From: Verrucomicrobiota bacterium
GTDB taxonomy: Bacteria > Verrucomicrobiota > Verrucomicrobiia > Limisphaerales > JACRJZ01
NCBI GenBank assembly: GCA_016219875.1
Contig: JACRJZ010000090.1
Span: forward strand, 19,342-83,341
Direction of reading: 5' to 3'
DNA: 64,000 nt
Both the position numbers and the translations under genes were made by a program. This document shows positions 43,784-52,047 of the stretch, one piece after another. How positions within the stretch are numbered: the first letter of the stretch is position 1; each line of letters opens with the position of its first letter. Below the pieces are notes generated by a model. The model was not told the origin of the DNA, did no database searches, and was given only the letters and a program-made list of their open reading frames with translations.

Positions 43784-44203
43784 ATGAGCGCCGAAGCCTT
43801 CACCCACGACGTCTTCCTCTGCCACAGCGCGAAGGACAAGGCGGTGGTGCGGCCGCTGGCGGAGCGGTTGCGGCAGGACGGGCTGAAGCTGTGGTTCGAT
43901 GAATGGGTGCTCAAGCCCGGCGACAGCATCCCGGCGAAGATCGAGGAAGGGCTGGAGCACTCGCGCGTGCTGGTGCTCTGCATGTCGGCCAATGCGTTCG
44001 GCTCGGACTGGGCGCAGTTGGAGGCCGGCACGTTCCGGTTCCGCGACCCGCTGAACCTAGGTCGCCGCTTCATTCTCCTGCGCTCGACCTCGCTCCGATC
44101 AGAGGCTCCTTGTCGGAACTCCTTCACACTGATCGCTGGCAGCGTTGATTTGCGCAATCGACAGGCGTGGCAGGAGGCGATCTTAGCCTTGTCAGACGTC
44201 TAG
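43784..44203 (+). CDS. Small TIR-domain protein
   Basis: A 139-residue protein that is essentially a lone TIR domain: HDVFLCHSAKDKAVVRPLAE at strand A, LWFDEWVLKPGDSIPAKIEE with the Glu region used for NAD cleavage in TIR enzymes, SRVLVLCMSANAFGSDWAQL and a C-terminal VDLRNRQAWQEAIL. Bacterial TIR domains act in NAD-depleting immune responses, usually fused to or beside a sensor. A sensor is not fused here. It starts 22 bases after the DUF1016 gene and overlaps the FRG gene tail by 4 bases. Confidence 0.85.
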   Translation: MSAEAFTHDVFLCHSAKDKAVVRPLAERLRQDGLKLWFDEWVLKPGDSIPAKIEEGLEHSRVLVLCMSANAFGSDWAQLEAGTFRFRDPLNLGRRFILLRSTSLRSEAPCRNSFTLIAGSVDLRNRQAWQEAILALSDV

Positions 44204-45705
44204 GGGAGGCCAAACGCATCAAGACGTGCTGGTGAAAAGAACGAGGCCTCACCCTCGGGTCTCAAGACTTGCGTGGGAATAATCTGTCTTCCGAAAACGT
44301 GAGTCAACCGACTGAACAGAAACAAACGCTTGGGCGAGGAGCAGATTCGCAGCAGCCGTTGGATGAATGCAGCATCTTCCCGGTACCGCGCCAGCAAGCG
44401 CTTCTTGATGTCGTCACGAACGGCATTGCGCAGATCTCTTGCCGAGGCGAAGCCGCGCGCAAAACTGCCTTCCCAAGACCCAAACTCCACACGCACAACT
44501 TCACCGAGCAACGCTGCGGCAATCTGTTCGGCTTTGTCAGACTCAACATCACCAAAACCGAGTCGATGCAGAGCGAAGCACAAGCCAGCAGCCTCGGCGA
44601 TGTCCTCGTTGCTGTAAGGAAGAGTTCGCATTCCATTCCAAAGCCAATCCAAACTGCGGCTGAGCTTTTCCTGGAGCCGTTTCTGCGGGAGAATAGTCCA
44701 GCGGACGGCCTTTCGCCGGAGCGTTGGGTCGATCTCCAAAGCCCTGCGAATGCCATAAGCAACACGTTCGCGGAGAGCCTGCGGTTCCGCCCGCAAATTT
44801 ACGTGAAGAGCGATCTCACCGAGCGCAGTGGCACGCAAAGGTTCTGTTGTGACAGCCTGCCAAGTCTGAAGGCTTTGGGGACGCCAACATGACAGAACTG
44901 GCAATTTCCCACCGACAAAGAACTCCGCTTCTACTCGGTTACGCGGTGTTTTCAATCGAAATACTCTTGCCGTAGGGAAAACAGTTCTGAAGGTTTTGAA
45001 CCAACCGGATAGGGCATCTGCCATGAAGAATTGGTCCAAAAGGAGTTCCAGCTGGCTTTTTCGTTTGGGATAAATCTCGTCTTTCGTTGGATACGAAGGA
45101 AAACCTGTCTGTGGAAAAACAATCTTGTCGAGCACATACACTTCGCTCCAATTCGACGGTCCATAAAGAAAGACGCCGTGTTGAGCTTCGAGCCGCCAGA
45201 GATTGGGTACTTTGACTCTGATGAAGTCAATGTTCGGAGCGTCTTGAAAGGCTTTGGAACATCTGCGCATCAACGTCCAGAACTTCTTCAGGTCCACAGT
45301 GCTCAAGCAGTAGATGCAGCCTCGTTCGTTGGGTTCACTTGTGGGATGAGCGGCGGCGAAAAAGCCGGCGACGCCGGGATCAGTGGTGAAATCCAACAGC
45401 GAGGTTGGAATTCCGTAATGTTGAGCGATCGCCAACATCGCATCGACGTCGTTTCCCAAGCCTTTCAGCCCGACCGTCCTCTTGATCCAATGCAGGAAGT
45501 TACATTGCCGCCGCTCCGCTTCTTCAAGTTGATCCGCATCGCTAGCAATACGTGCGATACTCGGGCGCGCCAGCCACTCTCTCATCTGTCCTCGGAACCA
45601 ATCGTAACGCCCTTCACGCTTGAATCGGACTGCTAACTCAACCGCTTCCTCAACGTTTTTGGTTTCGTAGATTTCCATCGCCAGGGCATGCGAAACCTGC
45701 ACCAT
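44200..45705 (-). CDS. FRG-domain protein
   Basis: A 501-residue protein. The FRG domain near the N-terminus shows the RYDWFRGQMREWLARPSI motif (FRG), later IAQHYGIPTSLLDFTTDPGV, the family's second signature. The rest (about 300 residues) is not recognised. FRG proteins are frequent in phage-defence and mobile regions, with no settled activity. I chose the ATG at 45703-45705 because a GGAG box lies 8 bases upstream; longer in-frame starts exist at 45735 and 45771. It converges with and overlaps the TIR gene by 4 bases. Confidence 0.85.
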   Translation of the reverse strand: MVQVSHALAMEIYETKNVEEAVELAVRFKREGRYDWFRGQMREWLARPSIARIASDADQLEEAERRQCNFLHWIKRTVGLKGLGNDVDAMLAIAQHYGIPTSLLDFTTDPGVAGFFAAAHPTSEPNERGCIYCLSTVDLKKFWTLMRRCSKAFQDAPNIDFIRVKVPNLWRLEAQHGVFLYGPSNWSEVYVLDKIVFPQTGFPSYPTKDEIYPKRKSQLELLLDQFFMADALSGWFKTFRTVFPTARVFRLKTPRNRVEAEFFVGGKLPVLSCWRPQSLQTWQAVTTEPLRATALGEIALHVNLRAEPQALRERVAYGIRRALEIDPTLRRKAVRWTILPQKRLQEKLSRSLDWLWNGMRTLPYSNEDIAEAAGLCFALHRLGFGDVESDKAEQIAAALLGEVVRVEFGSWEGSFARGFASARDLRNAVRDDIKKRLLARYREDAAFIQRLLRICSSPKRLFLFSRLTHVFGRQIIPTQVLRPEGEASFFSPARLDAFGLP

Positions 45706-45773
45706 CTCTACGCTCCGTTGGTTTTTCACTAGCATGGTCGGATTGTGAGCCGCAGAGCGAGATCCAAGCAAGG

Positions 45774-46355
45774 GTGTTTGTCGGCTCGGAGGTGCTGACG
45801 TTTCCGAGCTACTTCCGGCGCGAGCGGAAAGAGCAGCCGAGTCATCCCAGTGTGCTGGTGACGTATCGCTTCGACGGTCCGGCGGATGACATCTACGCGA
45901 CGCTGGTGGTGCGGCTGCATCACACGGTGGCGTTTCAGAGCACGGACCGCTGGAAGTCAGCGGCGGATTTCAAGACGCAGATCGGAACGAAGTTGGGATT
46001 CACTTTGACGCGGGAAGCCGAGGGCAGCTCGCGGCTGGAGGTTTATTTTGAACCGGACGTGGATGGGAATTCCCGGGTGCTGTTTTTGCGTTACGTGCAT
46101 GACCACCTCATGCAACACGCGCAAAACGTGGCGCGGCTGAGGCGCTATTTCTGCGGGGACAAGAAGTGCGACGCCTTCGGGCAGGCTTTTGGCGACCAGG
46201 CGAAGATCGCCAAGGCGCTGGCTCCCGGCGGCAGGGGGAAGGTGTTCTGTCCCGATTGCGGCAAACCGATCCTCCTGCGCGATGTGATCGAGGAGAAGTT
46301 CGAGTCGCCGGCGGTGAAGGAGCAGGTGCGCGAGATGCAGACCGGCGGTGATTGA
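45774..46355 (+). pseudogene. Fragment of a large STAND-type protein, C-terminal middle part
   Basis: Frame opens with GTG but is open further upstream, so it looks 5'-truncated. The sequence VLTFPSYFRRERKEQPSHPS, ATLVVRLHHTVAFQSTDRWK, a zinc-ribbon-like CGDKKC...CPDCG block and PILLRDVIEEKFESPAVKEQ matches the region just before the C-terminal DUF4365 part in large TIR/STAND ATPase proteins, from memory of that family. It ends at TGA where the DUF4365 frame starts, one base offset, suggesting a frameshift in an originally continuous gene. Confidence 0.65.
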
Positions 46356-46800
46356 CAACGAGAGCCGCGAATTGCTGGCGGTGCATCACACGGGATTCAT
46401 CGTGGCGGAAGCCGGGCAAATCTATCGCGGCTACACGAACAGCGATCACGGGATTGATGGTGAGATCGAGTTCAAGGACGACCAAGGCCGCGCCTCCGGG
46501 AAGCGCCTGTATGTGCAACTCAAGTCCGGCGACTCCTACCTCAAGAAACGCCAGCGCGATGGCGCGGAGGTGTTCCAGATCAAGAACCCGCGTTGGGCCG
46601 ATTACTGGCAGCAGCAGGCTTACGCCGTCATGCTGGTCATCCGCACGTCGGATGGCGAAATCCGTTGGATGGACGTGAGCGCCTACCTCAAGCGCGAAAG
46701 CGCCGGCGGGAAGGCGGTGAGGCAAATCGTCTTCGCGGGCGAGCGGTTCGATGCGGTAAGTGTGCAGAATTGGCGGAAGCGGGTGTTGGGGGGCGGTTGA
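46348..46800 (+). pseudogene. DUF4365 domain, C-terminal fragment of the STAND-type gene
   Basis: 150 residues: a DUF4365 (nuclease-like) domain with DHGIDGEIEFKDDQGRASGK, RLYVQLKSGDSYLKKRQRDG and VMLVIRTSDGEIRWMDVSAY. It starts in +1 frame relative to the preceding fragment, with GTG at 46348 overlapping that gene's TGA. Either the two are pieces of one frame-shifted gene or they are translationally coupled. The domain itself appears intact. Confidence 0.7.
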
Positions 46801-46810
46801 ACAACCTTTC

Positions 46811-46912
46811 TGTCGCCCTTTCAGGGCTTGGGGTTCTTGTGGACGGTTGCCCCAGGGCGTCGCTCGCGGACTCGCTCTGCCCTGGGCTATTTTCTTTCGG
46901 GCTTTCAGCCCT
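46811..46912. repeat. Triple-hairpin dispersed repeat
   Basis: Three small inverted repeats follow each other: GCCCTTTCAGGGC (46815-46827), CCCAGGGC...GCCCTGGG (about 46851-46886) and GGGCTTTCAGCCC (46899-46911). It lies directly after the DUF4365 stop and could also act as a terminator. Nothing codes here. Confidence 0.65.
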
Positions 46913-47081
46913 TCCGAGTCAGGCGCTTGATGCGGTTCAACGAACTGCGCGAGACGCTGCTACTGCGGTTGTCCTGCGAGTTCAAGCGGTTCGCTGACGA
47001 GGAACTGCGCACGGTGCTGATGCTGCTGGCCGGCTCCACGCTTCGCTGAATCGCAGATGGCAGATTTCAGATTTCAAACCG

Positions 47082-47288
47082 CGCCTCCAGCCGGAGCGCA
47101 TCAACGCCTACGCGCAGGCTGTGATCCGGACGTTGCAGGCGGACGAGCACCAGCGCGGCTGCCTGATGGAGGAGCGGGGCCTGAAGGGCGATCTGGCGGA
47201 TGAATCCTCGATGCCGCGGCTCGCTGGTGACGAGGAACGGTTCGTCCTGCTGGCCATGCACCAGACACTGGTGGAGCGCGGGCTTTGA
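47082..47288 (+). pseudogene. Fragment of the same STAND-type family, upstream part
   Basis: A 68-codon open stretch without a start: INAYAQAVIRTLQADEHQRG, CLMEERGLKGDLADESSMPR, LAGDEERFVLLAMHQTLVER, ending GL and TGA. In the full-length family this segment lies immediately before the FPSYFRRERK part now found at 45774, so the pieces are in the wrong order here. It ends in a degraded TTGACAGGATGAACAG-type tandem element. Confidence 0.6.
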
Positions 47289-47376
47289 CAGGATGAACAG
47301 AATTCACAAGGAAACGCAAAGAGGGACAATGGGGTTGCCAAGAGCGGCGTCTCACATGAGGCGATTTCAAAACCTC

Positions 47377-47441
47377 GTAGCAGCCGACGTGAGGAGGCTC
47401 AAACTTCAATGGAATCAGAGCTTCCTCATGTCGGCTGCTAC
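47377..47441. repeat. Family P1 BIME-like inverted pair
   Basis: Left arm GTAGCAGCCGACGTGAGGAG, right arm CTTCCTCATGTCGGCTGCTA(C), spacer about 20 bases. It lies between the island and tRNA-Ser. The surrounding 47289-47603 shows nothing else. Confidence 0.88.
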
Positions 47442-47603
47442 AGTTTTGAAAGAGGCTCACACGGAAACAGATTCGGCCCCGCGGCCTGAAGCCCTTTTTG
47501 TGGTCTTGAGTTCTGTGCGGCAATTCAACTTCGGCGTTCGGTATTAACGACCGATTTGTCGCAGCCGGGCCGGGAGCGGGGAGGTTGGGTGATTCGTGAA
47601 AAC

Positions 47604-47694
47604 TGGCGGAGAGAGAGAGATTCGAACTCTCGGTACCCTTTTGGAGTACTCACGCTTTCCAGGCGTGCGCATTAGACCACTCTGCCATCTCTCC
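47604..47694 (-). tRNA. tRNA-Ser (GGA)
   Basis: On the minus strand GGAGAGA pairs with the 3' TCTCTCC; CCA is encoded (47604-47606). The anticodon loop CTGGAAA gives GGA. A long variable arm (AGTACTCCAAAAGGGTACC) is present, as expected for serine tRNA. It borders the accessory island on its 3' side, the usual orientation for tRNA-targeted insertions. Confidence 0.96.
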
Positions 47695-47755
47695 GCCGAA
47701 AGCGGGCGTAATCTGGTAAAGAACCTCGCCCGGCGCAACGTTTTTCCTCGGCACG

Positions 47756-49570
47756 TCAGTCCATCAGCGACGTCTTGGCCGCGATCGCTTCCGACACCAG
47801 CCCCAGCGCATCCGCCCGCACCACCGCGCCGATCAGCCGCTGTTCGTGCCGGTTGTTCACCACCGGCACGTTGCGCATCTCGGCAGCCACCAGCACCGCC
47901 AGCACATCGACGAGTTTCTGATCGGGCGTCAGCGAGGCCGGCACCGGACGCATGAGATCGTAAGCGATCACGCTGTTCAACTCCTGCCCGGCATTGAGGT
48001 GCTGCTTCAAATCGTGCAACGCCACCAGCCCCACCAGCCGCTTCTCGCCGTCCACCACCGGCAGGAAATTGTTCGAACTGGTCAAAAACCGATCCGCCAG
48101 TTCGCGGAACGGCGCGGCCTCGCGCACCGGCGGCACCGGCGCGCGCATCACGTCGCCCACGGTCCGCTGCGTCGCGGCGCCGGCGCGGGAAGTCTCGCGT
48201 GCCAGCGTGAGGCCCTTGCGGCGGAGCGGCTCGGTATAGACCGAGTCCTTGTGCAACCCGCGCGCCACCAGCGTCGAGACGGCACAAGCCAGCATCAGCG
48301 GCGGCATCACCGAGTAGTTCATCGACAACTCGAAAATCACGATGATCGCCAGCAGCGGCGAATGCGTCGTCGCCGCCAACATGCTGCCCATGCCCACCAA
48401 GGCGAACGCGCCCACCGGCAGCGTAGAGGCCAGTCCCAACTCGTGCAGCCCGCTCCCCAGCACGCTGCCCAGCGCCGCGCCCAAAAAAAGCGTGGGCGTG
48501 AACACGCCGCCCACCGCGCCCGCCCCGACCGTGAACACCGTCGCCAGCAGCCGCGCCAGCAGAATCTCGATCAGCGCCAGCAGCGGCAGCGGCTGGCGCA
48601 GAATTTCGTTCGTGCCATCGTAGCCGTTGCCCAGCACCTCCGGGAACCGCACCGCCAGGCAGCCGACGGCCAGTCCCGCCACCGCCAGCCGCACGAACAG
48701 CGGCACGGTGAACTGGCTGCAAAACTGGTCGCTCCACCGCAGCATTTTCTGGAACAGCGCTCCCAACATGCCCGAGAGGATGCCCAGCACGAGAAACCAC
48801 GGCAACTGCGACAGCTTGGTGAAGTCGAACGCCGGCACTTCGTACCAATGTCCCGACCCAAACAAAGTCCGCGACACCAGGGCCGCCACCACGGACGCCA
48901 CCAAGGCAGGCGCGAACAGGCTCATCGAGAAATTGCCCAGCACGATTTGCGCCGCGAACACCGCGCCCGCGATAGGCGCGTTCAGCGCGCACGACAACCC
49001 CGCCGCCGCGCCGCACGCCACCAGCATCCGCAGCCGGTAGGGCGGCCACTTGGCCCACTGCCCCAGGCGCGACGACACCGTCGCCGACAACTGCACCGTC
49101 AAGCCTTCGCGGCCAATCGTCGCGCCCGTGGCGATGCTGAAGATCGACGAAAGCGCATTGATCAGCCCGACCCGCAACGGCAGCCGGCCGTCCCCAGCCA
49201 CGACGACTTCGAGCAGGTTCGTCAAGCCCGGGTTGCCGAGAAGCCTCAAGCCAAACCACAGCACCAGACCGGCAAACAGTCCGCCGAGGGCCGGCACCAC
49301 GGCCACGCGCCAGACCGGCTGAGACGCGGTGATCTTCAGGAACTCGCCCGACTGTCCCCACGCCGCCCATTGCAGGAGGGCGTTCAGGCCGTGGAACAAC
49401 TCGTAAATCACGCCGGCAATCAGGCCCACGGCGCCGGCGATCACCAGGTGAAACGCCTCCTCACTGAAGCGCACGCGGTCGCGCAACGTGAGCGCGGTCA
49501 GCCAATGGCGGCGGCCCCACTCCAGCGCCGCGCCGGTGCCTCGCGCCCACATCTTCCTCAACCGCTGCAC
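47756..49570 (-). CDS. CLC-type chloride channel/transporter with CBS domains
   Basis: A 604-residue membrane protein with the CLC core and two C-terminal CBS domains (VGDVMRAPVPPV near 470, YDLMRPVPASLTPDQKLVDV near 530). The gating Glu is in ATGATIGREGLTVQL and GGVFTPTLFLGAALGSVLGS is the typical later signature. Two positions deviate: the first selectivity motif reads GNPGLTNL instead of GSGIP, and the intracellular proton-Glu region reads NAPIAGAVFAAQIVL, with Gln-Ile where EcClC has Glu-Glu. Start is GTG at 49568-49570; an ATG six codons later is possible. Confidence 0.9.
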   Translation of the reverse strand: MQRLRKMWARGTGAALEWGRRHWLTALTLRDRVRFSEEAFHLVIAGAVGLIAGVIYELFHGLNALLQWAAWGQSGEFLKITASQPVWRVAVVPALGGLFAGLVLWFGLRLLGNPGLTNLLEVVVAGDGRLPLRVGLINALSSIFSIATGATIGREGLTVQLSATVSSRLGQWAKWPPYRLRMLVACGAAAGLSCALNAPIAGAVFAAQIVLGNFSMSLFAPALVASVVAALVSRTLFGSGHWYEVPAFDFTKLSQLPWFLVLGILSGMLGALFQKMLRWSDQFCSQFTVPLFVRLAVAGLAVGCLAVRFPEVLGNGYDGTNEILRQPLPLLALIEILLARLLATVFTVGAGAVGGVFTPTLFLGAALGSVLGSGLHELGLASTLPVGAFALVGMGSMLAATTHSPLLAIIVIFELSMNYSVMPPLMLACAVSTLVARGLHKDSVYTEPLRRKGLTLARETSRAGAATQRTVGDVMRAPVPPVREAAPFRELADRFLTSSNNFLPVVDGEKRLVGLVALHDLKQHLNAGQELNSVIAYDLMRPVPASLTPDQKLVDVLAVLVAAEMRNVPVVNNRHEQRLIGAVVRADALGLVSEAIAAKTSLMD

Positions 49571-49654
49571 GCCCCGACTCTAGAGGCGGGACCGGTGCGG
49601 CGCAACCTTAGCGATGCCGACGCCGCCGTGAGGACAGAGCTGATTCAAGAAAGC

Positions 49655-49746
49655 GTAGCAGCCGACGTGAGGAGGCTCACTCTGATTGCGGAATGCAGAT
49701 TGCAGATTGCAGATTGAAAACAGAGCCTCCTCACGTCGGCTGCTAC
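49655..49746. repeat. Family P1 BIME-like inverted pair
   Basis: GTAGCAGCCGACGTGAGGAG and its complement CTCCTCACGTCGGCTGCTAC bracket a spacer of TGCAGATTGCAGATTGCAGA units. It fills the gap 49571-49944 together with unrecognised sequence. The spacer is unlike the AGAGGTCAG spacer used by other P1 copies. Confidence 0.9.
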
Positions 49747-49944
49747 CGTTTTGCAGGAAGCTCCTCCATTCCCGCGAATCACCGATCCATTACGCCGTGT
49801 TCTGGGCTGCATTTGACAACACCAGAAAACCACGCTCCCTTACGGCACCTTTTCGGTCGCGTGGTTTTCGCCCTGAGACGGACGTGGAAACGGAGTGGTC
49901 AGCCACCGAGTCTGTCGCCACAGGACGGCCGCTGCGGCTTCGTC

Positions 49945-51042
49945 ATGACGCGTTCCACGCACAATTCGTGGCTCCATCGGTTCGCCATCGCCAGCGCGGC
50001 GGCGACACTGGTGTTGCTGGGTTTTGGCGGGCTGGTGACGAGTCACGGCGCGGGGTTGGCGGTGCCGGACTGGCCGAACAGTTATGGCTACAACATGTTC
50101 ACCTTCCCCGTTTCGAACTGGGTCGGCGGCATCTTTTACGAGCACACTCATCGGCTCGTGGCATCAGGCGTGGGCTTCCTTACGATCATCTTGGCGCTCT
50201 GGCTCTGGCTCAAAGAAGAGCGGCGCTGGCTGCGATGGCTCGGGGTGTTCGCCTTGGTGCTGGTGATCGCGCAAGGCGTCCTCGGCGGGTTACGAGTGAC
50301 GTTGCTCCGCGATGAACTCGGTATCTTCCACGCCACGCTGGCGCAAGTGTTCTTCGTGCTGGTCTGTGCCCTGGGCCTCTTCACCTCGCGCTGGTGGGTG
50401 CAGGCAGATGCTGAAACGGAAACCAGCAAGAGCCTGGCGAGGCTTGGCCCTGCTGCGTTCCTGGTGACCGTCCTGATCTTCGCGCAACTCGTCCTAGGCG
50501 CCAGCATGAGACATCAGCACGCCGGGCTGGCGATCCCGGATTTCCCGCTCGCCTACGGCAAGCTCTGGCCAGCGATGGACGCTGACGCCATCACGCGCTA
50601 CAACCAACACCGCCTCGAATCCCACGCCGCCAATCCCATCACCGCCGGCGGCGTGGCCCTCCAAATGGCGCATCGCCTCGCGGCACTGGCTATCCTCGTG
50701 GGCGTGGCTGTGGTCGCGTGGCGGGGGCGCGAGAGCCGTTCGGGCGAGAGGCAGATCGGAACTCTGAGCAAGCTCTGGCTTGGACTGGTAATGGCCCAAG
50801 TCGCTCTCGGGGCCGCGACCATCTGGTCGAACAAGTCTGCCGACATCGCCACGACGCACGTAGCCGTGGGTGCGCTGAGTCTGGCGACCGGAGCTTTGCT
50901 TTGTTTGGTGATGCGCCGGTGTCGTTGCGCACGACCACGTGTTTGCCGCACCGAGTTCAACGCCGCCGTGGGCGAAGACGCGATTTCTTTGGTGCCGAGC
51001 CAGAGTGTGGCGCTCCTGTCGCGGTCCGTTCCCAATGCTTGA
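49945..51042 (+). CDS. ctaA: Heme A synthase
   Basis: A 365-residue COX15/CtaA-family protein with about eight membrane helices. Conserved features: GGLVTSHGAGLAVPDWPNSY, FYEHTHRLVASGVGFLTIIL with paired His, then in the second half GASMRHQHAGLAIPDFPLAY and MAHRLAALAILVGVAVVAWR. It oxidises the C8 methyl of heme O to heme A for aa3-type oxidases. I chose the ATG at 49945; the frame is open upstream into the P1 repeat. TGATG overlap with ctaB. Confidence 0.92.
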   Translation: MTRSTHNSWLHRFAIASAAATLVLLGFGGLVTSHGAGLAVPDWPNSYGYNMFTFPVSNWVGGIFYEHTHRLVASGVGFLTIILALWLWLKEERRWLRWLGVFALVLVIAQGVLGGLRVTLLRDELGIFHATLAQVFFVLVCALGLFTSRWWVQADAETETSKSLARLGPAAFLVTVLIFAQLVLGASMRHQHAGLAIPDFPLAYGKLWPAMDADAITRYNQHRLESHAANPITAGGVALQMAHRLAALAILVGVAVVAWRGRESRSGERQIGTLSKLWLGLVMAQVALGAATIWSNKSADIATTHVAVGALSLATGALLCLVMRRCRCARPRVCRTEFNAAVGEDAISLVPSQSVALLSRSVPNA

Positions 51043-51953
51043 TGCCGATGAAAGCCACCGCACCCACCTTCGCCGTCTCAGCCGCCACTGGAAAATCCGC
51101 CGTCGCTATTTGGAGCGAACTGTTCAAGGCGCGGCTGACGTCGTTGGTGGTGCTCACCGCGTTGGCCGGTTTCTACATGGGTTCGGCCGGAGGAATGAGC
51201 CTTCGCCTGCTGCTGCCCGCGTTGGCCGGCACGGCGCTGCTCGCCTGTGGCGCGGCGGCACTGAACCAGTGGTGGGAGCGCGATTACGACGGACTCATGC
51301 CGCGCACGGCAGGCCGCCCGCTCCCCGCGGGCCTGCTGCGGGCGGACATCGCTCTCGCAGCAGGCGTGGCGACCGCCGTAGCAGGGTTGGCCTTGCTGGC
51401 AACGGCGGTGAACCCGCTGACGGCGGCACTGGGCGCGGCGACGCTGGGCCTTTACCTCTTCGTCTATACGCCGCTGAAGCGGACGACGCCGCTCAACACC
51501 ATCGTGGGCGCCGTGCCAGGCGCGCTGCCGCCGCTGATGGGCTGGACGGCGGCGCGGGGCGAAGTCACGCGCGAGGGGCTGGCGCTGTTCGCCCTCCAGT
51601 TCTTCTGGCAACTGCCGCACTTCCTGGCCATCGCGTGGCTCTATCGCGAGCAGTACGAACGGGCGGGCTTCAAGATGTTGCCGGGGGTGGATTCGTCTGG
51701 CGAGCGCACGGCGCGGCACGCGGTGGCCCACGCGCTGGCGCTGCTGCCGGTGAGCTTGTGCCCCGCGCTGTTCGGAATGGCGGGGCGCGTTTACTTTGCC
51801 GGCGCGCTGGTGGCGGGGGCGGTGTTCGTCTGGCACGCGCTGCAGTTCTCGCGGGAACTCAGCCGAGAGCGGGCGCGGCGGATGTTTTTCGTGTCGCTCG
51901 TTTATCTGCCGCTCGTGCTGGGCTTGATGGCGCTGGACCGTCTGGCCCGGTGA
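51042..51953 (+). CDS. ctaB: Protoheme IX farnesyltransferase (heme O synthase)
   Basis: A 303-residue UbiA-type prenyltransferase. FKARLTSLVVLTALAGFYMG opens the domain, AALNQWWERDYDGLMPRTAG carries the NxxxDxxxD-type motif, FVYTPLKRTTPLNTIVGAVP and FWQLPHFLAIAWLYREQY complete the signature. It attaches farnesyl to heme b, supplying CtaA. The ATG at 51042 overlaps the ctaA stop (TGATG); a second ATG lies two codons later. Confidence 0.94.
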   Translation: MPMKATAPTFAVSAATGKSAVAIWSELFKARLTSLVVLTALAGFYMGSAGGMSLRLLLPALAGTALLACGAAALNQWWERDYDGLMPRTAGRPLPAGLLRADIALAAGVATAVAGLALLATAVNPLTAALGAATLGLYLFVYTPLKRTTPLNTIVGAVPGALPPLMGWTAARGEVTREGLALFALQFFWQLPHFLAIAWLYREQYERAGFKMLPGVDSSGERTARHAVAHALALLPVSLCPALFGMAGRVYFAGALVAGAVFVWHALQFSRELSRERARRMFFVSLVYLPLVLGLMALDRLAR

Positions 51954-51978
51954 GGACACGAGACTTTCCGCCGCCGAT

Positions 51979-52007
51979 TTGACACAAGGAGTTGGATGGT
52001 CTTAATT
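51979..52007 (+). promoter_or_regulatory. Sigma-70-like promoter of the cytochrome oxidase operon
   Basis: TTGACA at 51979-51984 (perfect -35) and TTAATT at 52002-52007, spacing 17. Transcription would begin near 52015, about 33 bases before ctaD. It suggests that ctaD onward can be transcribed independently of ctaAB. Confidence 0.65.
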
Positions 52008-52047
52008 CCCCCGCTCATTAGCTTTCGAGCGGAGTCCGATTAGCACA

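Noticed and set aside
43784..44203. Frameshift near 44090 in the TIR gene
   Set aside because: A shifted frame briefly reads DLAPIRGSLSELL, like other TIR C-termini, but the main frame ends in VDLRNRQAWQEAIL, which also fits a TIR end; evidence is balanced, so the gene was left intact.
46340..46360. Programmed ribosomal frameshift between the two STAND fragments
   Set aside because: No slippery heptamer is visible; a simple mutation or GTG/TGA overlap explains it.
40767..47694. Integrated phage or ICE at tRNA-Ser
   Set aside because: No integrase, no repeat of the tRNA 3' end and no structural phage genes in the island; only the position suggests it.
49693..49945. Earlier ctaA start inside the P1 repeat
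   Set aside because: The added 84 residues would be repeat-derived and hydrophilic with no match to CtaA; the ATG at 49945 begins just before the first helix.
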